Shown here: piece after piece, positions 52,442 through 63,950 of the stretch
Layout: every line of letters starts with the position of its first letter
How positions within the stretch are numbered: position 1 is the first letter of the stretch
Program-made: the position numbers and the translations under genes
Notes under the pieces: model-generated
Databases searched by the model: none
What the model was told of the DNA's origin: nothing
Seen by the model: the letters and a program-made list of their open reading frames with translations, nothing else
From: Quadrisphaera sp. DSM 44207
Lineage (GTDB): Bacteria > Actinomycetota > Actinomycetes > Actinomycetales > Quadrisphaeraceae
Direction of reading: 5' to 3'
Assembly (NCBI RefSeq): GCF_900101335.1
Contig: NZ_FNKA01000003.1
Location: 682,001-746,000 of the forward strand
Length of the DNA: 64,000 bases

Positions 52442-53467
52442 TCAGCGCAGCGCGTGGAGGACGGTGTCGGCGTCCAGCCGCTGCGCCGCGACGTAGTAGA
52501 GGACGTCGCCGCGGGCGAGCGCGCGGTCCCACGGCGGGCTGACCACCAGGCCGTCCCCGGTGCGCACGGCCAGCACCGTGGCGCCGAAGGAGCGCCCGAA
52601 CCGGGTCTGCACCTCGCCGAAGGACGACCCGGCGCAGCGCGCCGGCAGCGGCAGGGAGTACGTGTTGCCGTGCCCGCCGCTGCGCATCAGGTCGTGGTAG
52701 ACCTGCGTGATGCCGGGGTCGAGGGCCTCCTCGGTGATCAGGAACGGCATGTGCCACTGCACGCACTGGATCCGCGGGTCGACGTAGCCGATGTGCTCGC
52801 GCCGGTCGAGGTCGCGCAGGGCGACGACGGTGTGCACGTCCGGGGCGGCGTGGTGCACGGCCACCGTGATCGTCAGGCTCTCGTCGTCGTCGCGGCCGTC
52901 GACGACGACGGTGCGGGCCCGGGCGACGCCCGCGCGGCGCATCACGTCGGCGCTGCCGAGGTCGCCTCGCACGAACGAGACCGCCGGCCGCTCCGGCAGC
53001 GGGTGCTCGACGACGTCGTCCCAGGCGCACAGCGCCACCCGCAGGCCGTCCTCGGCGGTCAGCTCCGCGACGATGCGCTCGGTGTGGCCGGGCGCGTACC
53101 CCAGCACGACGACGTGGCCCTGCAGGTCCAGCGGCGCCAGGCCCCTCATGCGCGTCCCCCTGATCGACTGGACCCGGTCCGCCAGGCGCGTGAAGAGCAG
53201 CGTCAGCGTGACGATGCCGCCGACGATGACGTACGCCCCGACGACGTGGCCCGCCGCGGTCTGCGGGAAGAAGTCGCCGTACCCGACCGTGGCCGCCGTG
53301 ACGACGAAGTACCACCAGTAGTTCCCCGGCTCGGTGATCTCCCCGGGCTCGACCAGCCACATCGCCAGCCAGCTCGTGGCGAAGACCACCCCGATGATGA
53401 CCAGCGGCAGGCGCCAGCCGGTCAGGTGCCGCAGGTACCGCGACAGCCGGAGGAGGAGGAACGGCAC
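52442..53467 (-). CDS. Potassium channel with TrkA/RCK domain
   Basis: The 341-residue protein has two membrane helices around a pore loop with the selectivity filter T-V-G-Y-G-D, the hallmark of K+ channels. A Rossmann-like RCK/TrkA-N domain follows (G-H-V-V-V-L-G-Y-A-P-G-H-T), then an RCK C-terminal part. It would gate K+ flux with a nucleotide or Ca2+ ligand. GTG 53467 has AGGGAG upstream. It converges on kptA. The N-terminus before the first helix is short and basic. Confidence 0.94.
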   Translation of the reverse strand: MPFLLLRLSRYLRHLTGWRLPLVIIGVVFATSWLAMWLVEPGEITEPGNYWWYFVVTAATVGYGDFFPQTAAGHVVGAYVIVGGIVTLTLLFTRLADRVQSIRGTRMRGLAPLDLQGHVVVLGYAPGHTERIVAELTAEDGLRVALCAWDDVVEHPLPERPAVSFVRGDLGSADVMRRAGVARARTVVVDGRDDDESLTITVAVHHAAPDVHTVVALRDLDRREHIGYVDPRIQCVQWHMPFLITEEALDPGITQVYHDLMRSGGHGNTYSLPLPARCAGSSFGEVQTRFGRSFGATVLAVRTGDGLVVSPPWDRALARGDVLYYVAAQRLDADTVLHALR

Positions 53468-53574
53468 GGGGCTCCCTGTGGGCGGCGGACGCGCGCAACC
53501 TACTGCGCCCGCGGGCCGTCGCGGCACGGTGCGGCACGGTGCGTGGGAGGCGCCTCAGCGGGCACGGACGGCGC

Positions 53575-54306
53575 ATGGCGGACAGGACGCAGCCGGACGC
53601 ACCCGTCTACGTCGGGCTGGGCGACTCGATCTCGATCGACGACTACGCCGGAGGGCCGGGGCGCGGCGGCGCGAGCCTGCTGGCGCGCAACCGCGACGAG
53701 GACTTCCCGCACTGGCGCGGCGCGGACCTCGCCACGCGCCTGCCCGGCCTGGCGTGGCGGGTGCTGGCCAGCGACGGCGCCACCTCCCGCGGCGTCGTCG
53801 AGGACCAGCTGCCCGCCCTGCAGCGCTCCGGGCTGCGCCCGTCCGTGGTGACGGTGACGGCTGGGGGCAACGACGTGCTCTCCCGCTTCGGGAACACCCC
53901 GGCGGCGCTGGACGCCGTGCGGGCCGTGCGCGAGCACCTGCACCGGGCGCTGGAGCGCCTGGGCGCCCTGACCGCCCCGGACGCGCGCGTGGTCGTCGGC
54001 ACGGTTTACGACCCCAGCGACGGCACCGGCGACGCGACGCGCCTGGGGCTGCCCCCGTGGCCCGGTGTCGTCGGCGTCCTCGGCGAGCTCAACGCCGCCC
54101 TGGGCGCCGTGGCGGCCGAGCACGGCGCGCGGGTGGCGGACGTGCACGGTCGCTTCCTCGGCCACGGGCTCGCGCGCGGGGACGCCGCGCAGCGCGAGGC
54201 CCGCCCTGCTGACCGCGAGCTGTGGTACTGCGGCGTCATCGAGCCCAACGCGTGGGGAGCGAGCGGCGTGCGCGCCGCGTTCTGGAACGCCCTCGCCCTC
54301 GGGTGA
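53575..54306 (+). CDS. SGNH/GDSL-family hydrolase
   Basis: The 243-residue protein has the nucleophile block G-L-G-D-S-I-S-I-D-D, block III T-A-G-G-N-D-V-L, and a last block E-P-N-A-W-G-A-S-G-V. In most relatives the last block has D-x-x-H-P-N; here Glu stands where His is expected, so catalysis may differ or the His is supplied elsewhere. No signal peptide is seen after ATG 53575, so it is probably cytoplasmic. Esterases of this class act on varied acyl esters. Confidence 0.87.
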   Translation: MADRTQPDAPVYVGLGDSISIDDYAGGPGRGGASLLARNRDEDFPHWRGADLATRLPGLAWRVLASDGATSRGVVEDQLPALQRSGLRPSVVTVTAGGNDVLSRFGNTPAALDAVRAVREHLHRALERLGALTAPDARVVVGTVYDPSDGTGDATRLGLPPWPGVVGVLGELNAALGAVAAEHGARVADVHGRFLGHGLARGDAAQREARPADRELWYCGVIEPNAWGASGVRAAFWNALALG

Positions 54307-54309
54307 GCC

Positions 54310-55650
54310 TCAGGTGCGCCGGCTCCGCGAGAGCGCGCCCGGCAGGCCGACGAGCGCCGTGAGCGCGGCGGAGACCGCGAGGCTGACCAGCGAGGCCGAC
54401 CAGCCGTTGGCCGGGTCGATGCCCAGGGCCGTCTGGGCGGAGCGCCACCACGCCGTCCAGCCCGCTCCGGGCCCGGCGAGGGAGGTGGGCAGCGTCAGCT
54501 GGTAGGCCACGAACCCCGCCACCCACGGCAGCAGGAGCAGGGGACGGGACGGCGCGGTCTCCGAGACGTCCCAGGCGCCGCGGGGGAGCAGGTGGTAGGC
54601 CACCACGAAGACCCCCACCAGGGGCACGAAGACCGCGCCGATGAGGAAGAGGAACGGCTCGTACGCGGCGATGTCGAACGCGAGGGCGAGCAGCGTCGCC
54701 ACCGCGCCGGTGACCACCGCGAGCACCCGGCGGTCCAGCCGGCCGGCGAGGTTCTGCGCCGAGACCGCGGTGGAGTAGACGTTGGCGAAGGCCTCGTCGA
54801 CCTCGACGACGAGGAGCACGAGCACCGCCAGGAGCCCCAGGGGGACGGCGAGCAGGGCGTCGATCATGTCCAGGCCCGCCGCGCCGTAGGCGGCCAGGGC
54901 CAGGGCACCGAGGGTGAACAGCGCGACGGTCGCCCCGCCGTATCCGAGCGCCGCCCCGGTGAGCGCAGCCCTCGGCGAGCGCGCGTGGCGGGTGTAGTCG
55001 GCGACCAGGGGGAACCAGGACACCGGCAGGGCGATCACGACGTCGGCCGCCGTCCAGAAGGACGCCGCCCCGCCATCGCTCACGGGGACCAGCGGCTCGG
55101 CGAGCACCTGGGCGAAGAGGTGGAGCACCGCGGCCAGCGCCGCCCAGACCGCGTAGCGGGCGAGGACGCGCGCCGCGCCCAGGGGCCGCAGCGCCATGGC
55201 GGTGGCGAGCGCCCCGGCGCCGAGCACGAACGGCCAGCGGGGGGCGTCCAGGGCCCGCGAGGCGGCCTCGGCGATGATGACGATCTCGAACGTCGCCCAG
55301 CCGACGCACTGCACGAGGTTGAGCACCGTCGGCGCCACCGAGGCGCGCCGTCCGAACAGGCCCCGCATCAGCACCATGGTCGGCACGCCCTCGCGGGCGC
55401 CCGCGGCGGCGCCGAGGCCGAGCAGCAGGCCGCCGATGACGGCGCCGACGACGATGGCCAGCAGCGTCGCGCCCAGCGGCCGGCCGGCCAGCACCACGTA
55501 GGTCGCGGCCACGGGCAGCAGCAGGCTGGTGCCGAGGTTGCCCCACAGGCCCAGGCAGTCCCGCAGCCCCAGCGTCCTGGCCGCCGGTTCGGCGAGGGTG
55601 ATCGGGGCGTCAGGTGCTGAGGACGGACGGCTGGTGACAGACGTGTTCAC
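54310..55650 (-). CDS. cytX: NCS1-family pyrimidine/thiamine-precursor permease under a TPP riboswitch
   Basis: The 446-residue membrane protein has about twelve helices and the NCS1 layout (G-L-W-G-N-L-G-T-S, A-D-Y-T-R-H-A-R-S near the sixth helix). NCS1 carriers move cytosine, allantoin or related bases. Because its leader is a TPP riboswitch, a role in importing the thiamine pyrimidine (hydroxymethylpyrimidine), as proposed for CytX, is likely. GTG 55650 follows the riboswitch by a few nucleotides. It converges with the SGNH gene, 3 bp apart. Confidence 0.9.
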   Translation of the reverse strand: MNTSVTSRPSSAPDAPITLAEPAARTLGLRDCLGLWGNLGTSLLLPVAATYVVLAGRPLGATLLAIVVGAVIGGLLLGLGAAAGAREGVPTMVLMRGLFGRRASVAPTVLNLVQCVGWATFEIVIIAEAASRALDAPRWPFVLGAGALATAMALRPLGAARVLARYAVWAALAAVLHLFAQVLAEPLVPVSDGGAASFWTAADVVIALPVSWFPLVADYTRHARSPRAALTGAALGYGGATVALFTLGALALAAYGAAGLDMIDALLAVPLGLLAVLVLLVVEVDEAFANVYSTAVSAQNLAGRLDRRVLAVVTGAVATLLALAFDIAAYEPFLFLIGAVFVPLVGVFVVAYHLLPRGAWDVSETAPSRPLLLLPWVAGFVAYQLTLPTSLAGPGAGWTAWWRSAQTALGIDPANGWSASLVSLAVSAALTALVGLPGALSRSRRT

Positions 55651-55653
55651 ACG

Positions 55654-55742
55654 CGCTCCCTACGCCGGCATTACCCGGTCAGGTTCCAGCGGTCGGCGGC
55701 ACGTCCAGCCACCCTCTCAGCCCGGTTCGTCCGAGCTCCCGC
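55654..55742 (-). promoter_or_regulatory. TPP riboswitch controlling cytX
   Basis: Read on the minus strand the sequence holds the thi-box core C-T-G-A-G-A-G-G, then G-A-A-C-C-T-G-A followed by C-C-G-G-G-T-A-A-T-G-C-C-G-G-C-G-T-A-G-G-G-A. These match the pyrimidine- and pyrophosphate-sensing arms of THI-element riboswitches. It ends just before the cytX start, so TPP probably blocks translation or ends transcription. Confidence 0.95.
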
Positions 55743-55782
55743 ACTGCGGCGGCGACTCTACGCCACGGGGCTCAACAGTCCG

Positions 55783-56439
55783 CTAGGACCCGTGCTCCCG
55801 CAGCCGCCGCGCCAGCTCGGCGGCTGCCGCCGCCGGGTCGTCCGCCTCGGTGATCGCCCGGACGACGACCACGCGGCGCGCGCCGGCGTCCAGGACGGCG
55901 TCCAGCGTCGAGCCCTCGACGCCCCCGATGGCGAACCACGCGCTCCCGCCGGCGACGGCGGCGGCGTGGCGCACCAGGTCCAGGCCCGCGGCGGGCCGAC
56001 CGGGCTTGGTCGGCGTCACCCAGGTCGGACCCACGCACGCGTAGTCCACGTCCGGATCGGCGAGGGCCGTGTCGAACTGCCGCGCCGAGTGCGTCGAGCG
56101 CCCGAGGAGGACGTCGGGGCCGAGGATGCGGCGCGCGGCGGCGGGCGGCAGGTCCTGCTGGCCCAGGTGGAGCACGTCCGGGCGGGCGACGGCGGCGACG
56201 TCGGCGCGGTCGTTGACGGCCACGAGCCGGCCGTGGTGGCGAGCGGCCGCGGCCACCACCTGCAGCAGCTCCAGCTCCTCGGCGGCCTCCAGGCCCTTCT
56301 CCCGCAGCTGGACGACGTCCACGCCCGCGCCCAGCACGGCGTCCAGGAACGGTTCGAGGTCGCCCTGGCGGCGGCGGGAGTCCGTGCACAGGTACAGGCG
56401 CGCGTCGGCGAGGGCGGTGCGGCGGTCGGGACCCGGCAC
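55783..56439 (-). CDS. thiE: Thiamine-phosphate synthase
   Basis: This enzyme joins HMP pyrophosphate and the thiazole phosphate to thiamine phosphate. The 218-residue protein has [34 protein letters not shown] and W-F-A-I-G-G-V, all expected in ThiE. GTG 56439 is taken as the start. It is divergent from the thiO-thiF operon and reads toward cytX, but has no riboswitch of its own, as the sequence before GTG 56439 shows no thi-box in its direction. Confidence 0.94.
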   Translation of the reverse strand: MPGPDRRTALADARLYLCTDSRRRQGDLEPFLDAVLGAGVDVVQLREKGLEAAEELELLQVVAAAARHHGRLVAVNDRADVAAVARPDVLHLGQQDLPPAAARRILGPDVLLGRSTHSARQFDTALADPDVDYACVGPTWVTPTKPGRPAAGLDLVRHAAAVAGGSAWFAIGGVEGSTLDAVLDAGARRVVVVRAITEADDPAAAAAELARRLREHGS

Positions 56440-56462
56440 GCGCGCCAGTGTGCCAGCAGGGC

Positions 56463-56468
56463 TACGGT
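56463..56468 (+). promoter_or_regulatory. -10 box TACGGT for the thiOSGF transcript
   Basis: TACGGT ends 6 nt upstream of the riboswitch, so transcription starts near 56475. Confidence 0.5.
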
Positions 56469-56473
56469 TGAGG

Positions 56474-56560
56474 TCCACGGGAGCCCGGGCGCGGGCTGAG
56501 AGGGCGAGCGCACTCGCCGACCGTCGAACCTGATCCGGGTCATGCCGGCGAAGGGAGCGT
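56474..56560 (+). promoter_or_regulatory. TPP riboswitch controlling thiO-thiS-thiG-thiF
   Basis: The sequence has G-G-G-C-T-G-A-G-A-G-G-G followed by G-A-A-C-C-T-G-A-T-C-C-G-G-G-T-C-A-T-G-C-C-G-G-C-G and A-A-G-G-G-A-G, the canonical THI element. The final GGGAG can also serve as the thiO ribosome site, so ligand binding may hide it. Confidence 0.96.
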
Positions 56561-56562
56561 CC

Positions 56563-60012
<3,450 letters not shown>

Positions 60013-60057
60013 TCCCCGCCGCCTGGTCGACCGCCGTGACCGTCTCGCTCGGGGTGC

Positions 60058-60468
60058 TCACCCGGGCGGACCTGCGCCCGGGCCCTCGCGGTCCTCGTGC
60101 TCCTGCGCGTCGTCCGCGTCGTCCGCGTCGTCCGCGTCGTCCGCGTCGTCCGCGTCGTGCCCGGAGGCCGCGTACCAGTCCGCGTAGGCGGTGGTGCGGG
60201 CCATCCGCCGCGTCAGGTCCGGGGCGCCGTCGTCCCACCACACCGGCCCTCGCTCGCCGAGGGCGCGCTTGGCGGCGTCCACGCGGGCCCTGGCCGCCTC
60301 GCGCGCGGCGGGGTCCCCGGCGCGCATCGCCTCGCCCTTGGCGCGGCGGGCCGCCATGAGCTCGCGCACGAGCGCGGCCCGCTCATCGGGGTGCAGGCGG
60401 GGGTCGGCGCGGCGCCACAGCCGCCCGCGCACGACGAGGTAGCGGCCGTCCGGCGTGACCAGGGGCAC
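60058..60468 (-). CDS. Conserved actinobacterial hypothetical protein
   Basis: The 136-residue protein has the block G-R-Y-L-V-V-R-G-R-L-W-R-R, a helical D-E-R-A-A-L-V-R-E-L-M-A-A-R-R, A-K-R-A-L-G-E-R-G-P-V-W-W-D-D-G-A-P-D and Y-A-D-W-Y. I know this combination from many actinobacteria but no function is established. The C-terminus is an (A-D-D)n repeat coded by a 9-bp tandem. GTG 60468 is the start. It converges with thiF. Confidence 0.8.
   Translation of the reverse strand: MPLVTPDGRYLVVRGRLWRRADPRLHPDERAALVRELMAARRAKGEAMRAGDPAAREAARARVDAAKRALGERGPVWWDDGAPDLTRRMARTTAYADWYAASGHDADDADDADDADDADDAQEHEDREGPGAGPPG
60106..60158 (-). repeat. 9-bp tandem repeat coding for the (DDA)n tail
   Basis: Read on the plus strand, GTCGTCCGC-type units repeat about five to six times in frame within the 60058-60468 gene. 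Confidence 0.8.
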
Positions 60469-60518
60469 GGGCGCCGAGCGTAGGACGCCGCCGCTCCGGT
60501 GCGCGGCGCGCCGGGCGC

Positions 60519-62084
60519 TCAGGCTGGGCCGACCAGGCCCGCGACGATCTGCGCGGACAGGCCCACGAGCGGGATGCCGCCGCCCGGGTGCGCGGAGCCG
60601 CCGACGAGGAACAGGCCCGGCACGGGCGAGCGGTTGGCGGGGCGCAGGAACGCCGCCCGGGCCCCGTTGCTCGACGAGCCGTAGATCGAGCCGCCGACGC
60701 TGCGGGTCTCGCGCTCCAGGTCCGCGGGCGTGCGCACCTCCCGCCACAGCAGCCGCTCGCGCACGTCCAGGCCCCGCTGCGCCATCACGGCGAGCACCCG
60801 GTCGGCGTACGCGTCGGCGAGCCCGGGCGCCGTCCAGTCGACCCCGGCGCGCGGGTCGTGCGGGCTGTGGCGGGGGGCGTTGACCAGCACGAACCACGCC
60901 TCCGAGTGCTCGTCCGGGCGCAGGGCCGGGTCGTCGGGCACGCTGGCGTAGACCGTGGGGTCCGCCACCGGCTGCGGGCGCCCGCGCAGGCGCCCGGTGC
61001 CGAAGACGGCGTCGAACTCGGCGTCGTAGTCAGCGGGGAAGAGCACGGTGTGGTGCGCCAGGCCCGGCGTGCGCCCCCGCAGCGCCAGCAGCAGCACGAA
61101 CCCCGACAGGGACGGCGTCGCCGCGGCCAGGCGCGCCCGCGCCGCCCCGAGACCCGCCCCCGGGCTCCTGCGCAGGCCCCTGCGCACGCCGGGCCGCGCT
61201 CGCCCGGGCAGCAGGTCGCCGTAGAGGGCGGTCGCGTCGGCGTCGCTGACCACCACGTCGGCGGCCAGCCGCTCGCCGCCGGCCAGGCGCACCCGGGCGA
61301 CCCGCCCGCCCTCGAGGAGCACCTCCTCGACGGCCGTCCCCGTGCGCACGAGCGCGCCGCGCTCGCGGGCGCGGTCGGCCACCGCCTCGACGAGCCGGCG
61401 CAGGCCCCCGCGCACGTACCAGGAGCCGTGCGCCTGCTCCAGGTGCGGCACCGCGGCCAGGGCGGCCGGAGCGCGGCGCGGGTCGGAGCCGGTGTAGGTG
61501 GCGTACCGGTCGAGCAGCGCCGTCAGCCGGGGGTCGTGCAGGTAGCGGCTGCCGAGCCCGCGCAGCGACCGCCACGGCGCGATCGTGGCCACGTCGCGCG
61601 TCCCGCCGGGCCCGGTCGCGAGCCGGGCGAGGGTGCGGGCGCCGTCCAGGGGCGAGGTGAGGAACGGCGTGCGCGTCGCCTCCCACACCCGCTCCGCGCG
61701 GGCGGCGAACGCGGCCCACTGGTCGCCGCGCCCGGGCCCCAGCGCGTCCTCCAGCGCCCGGTGCAGGGCGGCGGGGTCGCGGTCGGGCACGCGCAGCTGC
61801 GTGCCGTCGGCGAAGCGGTAGGCGCAGGCCGGGTCCACCGGGACGACATCGACGACGTGCCGCAGCGGTGCGCCCGTGGCGGCGAAGAGGTCCTCGTAGA
61901 CCTGCGGCCACGTCAGCAGGCTCGGGCCGGTGTCGAAGGCGAATCCGTCGCGCTCGAACCAGCCCAGCTTGCCGCCGACCTGCGGCGCCTGCTCGCAGAC
62001 GGTCACCGCGTGCCCGAGGGCGCCCAGGCGCGCGGCCGCGGCGAGCCCGCCCAGGCCGGCACCGACCACGACGACGCGCGCCAC
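60519..62084 (-). CDS. Phytoene dehydrogenase-like carotenoid desaturase/oxygenase
   Basis: The 521-residue protein has FAD-binding V-V-V-G-A-G-L-G-G-L-A-A-A at the N-terminus, then E-Q-A-P-Q-V-G-G-K-L and F-A-F-D-T-G-P-S-L-L-T-W-P. The C-terminus has G-G-S-A-H-P-G-G-G-I-P-L-V-G-L-S-A, the end of CrtI/CrtD/CrtP-type enzymes. It differs from the CrtI at 22925 and probably does a later step, such as 3,4-desaturation or end-group oxidation. GTG 62084 has AGGAGC. It follows the lipoprotein and glycosyltransferase genes on the same strand. Confidence 0.88.
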   Translation of the reverse strand: MARVVVVGAGLGGLAAAARLGALGHAVTVCEQAPQVGGKLGWFERDGFAFDTGPSLLTWPQVYEDLFAATGAPLRHVVDVVPVDPACAYRFADGTQLRVPDRDPAALHRALEDALGPGRGDQWAAFAARAERVWEATRTPFLTSPLDGARTLARLATGPGGTRDVATIAPWRSLRGLGSRYLHDPRLTALLDRYATYTGSDPRRAPAALAAVPHLEQAHGSWYVRGGLRRLVEAVADRARERGALVRTGTAVEEVLLEGGRVARVRLAGGERLAADVVVSDADATALYGDLLPGRARPGVRRGLRRSPGAGLGAARARLAAATPSLSGFVLLLALRGRTPGLAHHTVLFPADYDAEFDAVFGTGRLRGRPQPVADPTVYASVPDDPALRPDEHSEAWFVLVNAPRHSPHDPRAGVDWTAPGLADAYADRVLAVMAQRGLDVRERLLWREVRTPADLERETRSVGGSIYGSSSNGARAAFLRPANRSPVPGLFLVGGSAHPGGGIPLVGLSAQIVAGLVGPA

Positions 62085-62112
62085 GGGTGATCGAGCTCCT
62101 GTCCGCCGGCCG

Positions 62113-62724
62113 TCAGCCGGCGGCCGGGGCGATGGTGCCGCCGACGGTGAACTGCTGCTGGCCGCCGGCGGAGACGACCGCGACCCGCAGGTCCTCCTGC
62201 CCGCCGCCGCGGGTGAAGGTCGCGCCCTGGGCGTTCGGCGTCTCGGCGAACCCCGCGGCGAGCAGGCGCTCGCGGTAGAAGGCCAGGACCTCCTCCGCGG
62301 GAGCCGTCGTGGCCGCCGTGAGGCTGACCTGCTGCAGGTCACCGACCGGCACCGCGCTCGTGGACGTCACCGTCGCCCCGGGGAGGACCGGCACCAGGTC
62401 GGTCGGGAAGCCCTCGACGACACCGCCGGCGGACGAGCCCGTGCCCGGGGTGGTCTGCGAGGCGGTGGCGCCCTGCTCAGCGGGAGGGGCCTCGGAGGCC
62501 GTGCCGCCCGAGGCGGATGCCGACGCGGACGCCGACGCGGACGGTGCCGTGGACGGTGATGCGGACGTGGACGGCGCGGTGGACGTCGATGCCGGCGAGG
62601 TGGCCGACGCGGTCGCGGAGGCCTCCGGTGCCTCGGCGCCGCCGGAGCACCCGGCCGCGAGGAGGAGCGCGGCGGCCGCCGCGGCGGTGCGGGCGGCCGC
62701 GCGGCGGGTGCGGGCGGCGCGCAC
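62113..62724 (-). CDS. Ser/Ala-rich lipoprotein
   Basis: The 203-residue protein has an Arg-rich start, a hydrophobic segment (A-A-A-A-A-A-L-L-L-A-A-G-C) with a lipobox, and a long Ser/Ala/Thr-rich linker (S-A-S-A-S-A-S). Its globular part has V-P-V-L-P-G-A-T-V-T, V-L-A-F-Y-R-E-R-L-L and R-V-A-V-V-S. GTG 62724 is preferred: GGAGG is 6 nt upstream, and the upstream GTG at 62787 lies inside a TACTGT -10 box and so would not be transcribed. I do not recognise the family; the envelope location is the firm part. Confidence 0.75.
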   Translation of the reverse strand: MRAARTRRAAARTAAAAAALLLAAGCSGGAEAPEASATASATSPASTSTAPSTSASPSTAPSASASASASASGGTASEAPPAEQGATASQTTPGTGSSAGGVVEGFPTDLVPVLPGATVTSTSAVPVGDLQQVSLTAATTAPAEEVLAFYRERLLAAGFAETPNAQGATFTRGGGQEDLRVAVVSAGGQQQFTVGGTIAPAAG

Positions 62725-62783
62725 GGCGGTCCTCCGGTTCCTCGGCTGCTGCGGACGCTCCCAGCGGAGCTCACCGATCGGGG

Positions 62784-63950
62784 TCACAGTAGGTCAGAGG
62801 TGCGACGGGGTGGTCGCGGCGCGGCGCGCGGGGACGGCGCCGGCAGGGCGCGGCCCTTCCACGCCAGCCCGCCGGTGCGCCGCAGCCGCCACGAGCGGAC
62901 GAGCAGGTGCACCAGGAGCAGCACGGAGACCGGGTGCGCGAGGGCGTCCGGCCAGGCCCGGGCCCCCGTGCGCCGCGCTGCGACGACCCGCCCGGCCACG
63001 CTGGCGAGGTAGCCCGCGAGACCGGCGCGCGAGCCCGTCAGCGCCGCGGCGGCCGGCAGCACCCACACGAGCAGCAGGCCCGCGCCGAGCGCGACGGCAC
63101 CGGCCGGGGAGCCGGTCGCCGACCACAGCGACTTCGCGTACCCGTCGCGCAGCGCCGGCCAGGAGCGGTACATGCGGCAGGTGGCCAGCGCCGTCCCGTC
63201 GACGACGCCGCCGCGGCCCCCGGCGGCCTTGACGGCGCGCACGAGGGCGACGTCCTCGAGCACCTCGGCGCGCACGGCCGCGTACCCCCCGGCGGCGGCC
63301 AGCGCCGCGGTGTCGACGACGAGCAGCTGGCCGTTGGCCGCCGACAGGGACGGGCGCGGGGAGCGCTCGGCCAGCCGCAGGGGCAGCGTCGTCAGCCACG
63401 ACCACTGCAGCAGCGGCTGCACCAGCCGCTCGGCCGCGGTGACGGCCACCTGCCGCGGGTAGGGGCTGACCAGGTCCAGGCCGGTGCTGCGCAGCAGGTG
63501 CACCGCGGAGGCGAGGGCGTGCGGGGCGACGCGCACGTCGGCGTCGACCAGCACGAGCACGGTGCCGCTCGCGCGCGCGACCAGCTGCGCGCAGGCGTGC
63601 GGCTTGCCCAGCCACCCCGGCGGCAGGGCGGCGCCGGGCAGCAGCCGCACGCGCGGGTCGCCGGCCGCGGCGGCCGCGGCGGCCGCCGCGGTGCCGTCGG
63701 TGGAGCCGTCGTCGAGGACGAGCACCTCCAGGTCCGGCACGCCGGTGCTGGCCAGGACGGCGCGCAGGCACGCGCCGACCTGCTCCGCCTCGTCGCGCGC
63801 GGGCAGCAGCACGCTCACGCGTTCCGGCACGTCGGGAGGATCGCTGGGCGGGGTGCGCAGGAGGCGGGCGTTGAGCGCCGAGTGCGCCGCCAGCACCGCG
63901 GCCGCCCCCGCGCCGGCGCGCACCAGCGCGCGCACGGCACGGGTGGTCAC
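62784..63950 (-). CDS. Family 2 glycosyltransferase, possibly carotenoid glycosyltransferase
   Basis: The 388-residue protein has an N-terminal membrane helix (A-G-A-A-A-V-L-A-A-H), the GT2 core with V-S-V-L-L-P-A-R-D-E, D-D-G-S-T-D-G-T, V-L-V-D-A-D-V-R and E-V-L-E-D-V-A-L, then two to three C-terminal helices. It resembles the CruC/CrtQ-like enzymes that glycosylate carotenoids. Its position next to a CrtI-like gene supports that, but is not proof. GTG 63950 overlaps the stop of the gene cut by the window edge (GTGA), so an operon continues upstream. Confidence 0.87.
   Translation of the reverse strand: MTTRAVRALVRAGAGAAAVLAAHSALNARLLRTPPSDPPDVPERVSVLLPARDEAEQVGACLRAVLASTGVPDLEVLVLDDGSTDGTAAAAAAAAAGDPRVRLLPGAALPPGWLGKPHACAQLVARASGTVLVLVDADVRVAPHALASAVHLLRSTGLDLVSPYPRQVAVTAAERLVQPLLQWSWLTTLPLRLAERSPRPSLSAANGQLLVVDTAALAAAGGYAAVRAEVLEDVALVRAVKAAGGRGGVVDGTALATCRMYRSWPALRDGYAKSLWSATGSPAGAVALGAGLLLVWVLPAAAALTGSRAGLAGYLASVAGRVVAARRTGARAWPDALAHPVSVLLLVHLLVRSWRLRRTGGLAWKGRALPAPSPRAAPRPPRRTSDLL
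62786..62791 (-). promoter_or_regulatory. -10 box TACTGT for the lipoprotein / desaturase genes
   Basis: TACTGT on the minus strand overlaps the GTG at 62787 and places the transcript start near 62779, within the glycosyltransferase stop region. It favours the internal start of the lipoprotein. Confidence 0.4.

Noticed and set aside
56542-56544. ATG as start of thiO
   Set aside because: It is part of the TPP riboswitch core; ATG 56563 follows the riboswitch and has GGGAG upstream.
62785-62787. GTG as start of the lipoprotein
   Set aside because: It overlaps the TACTGT -10 box and lacks a ribosome site; GTG 62724 has GGAGG and gives a normal signal peptide.
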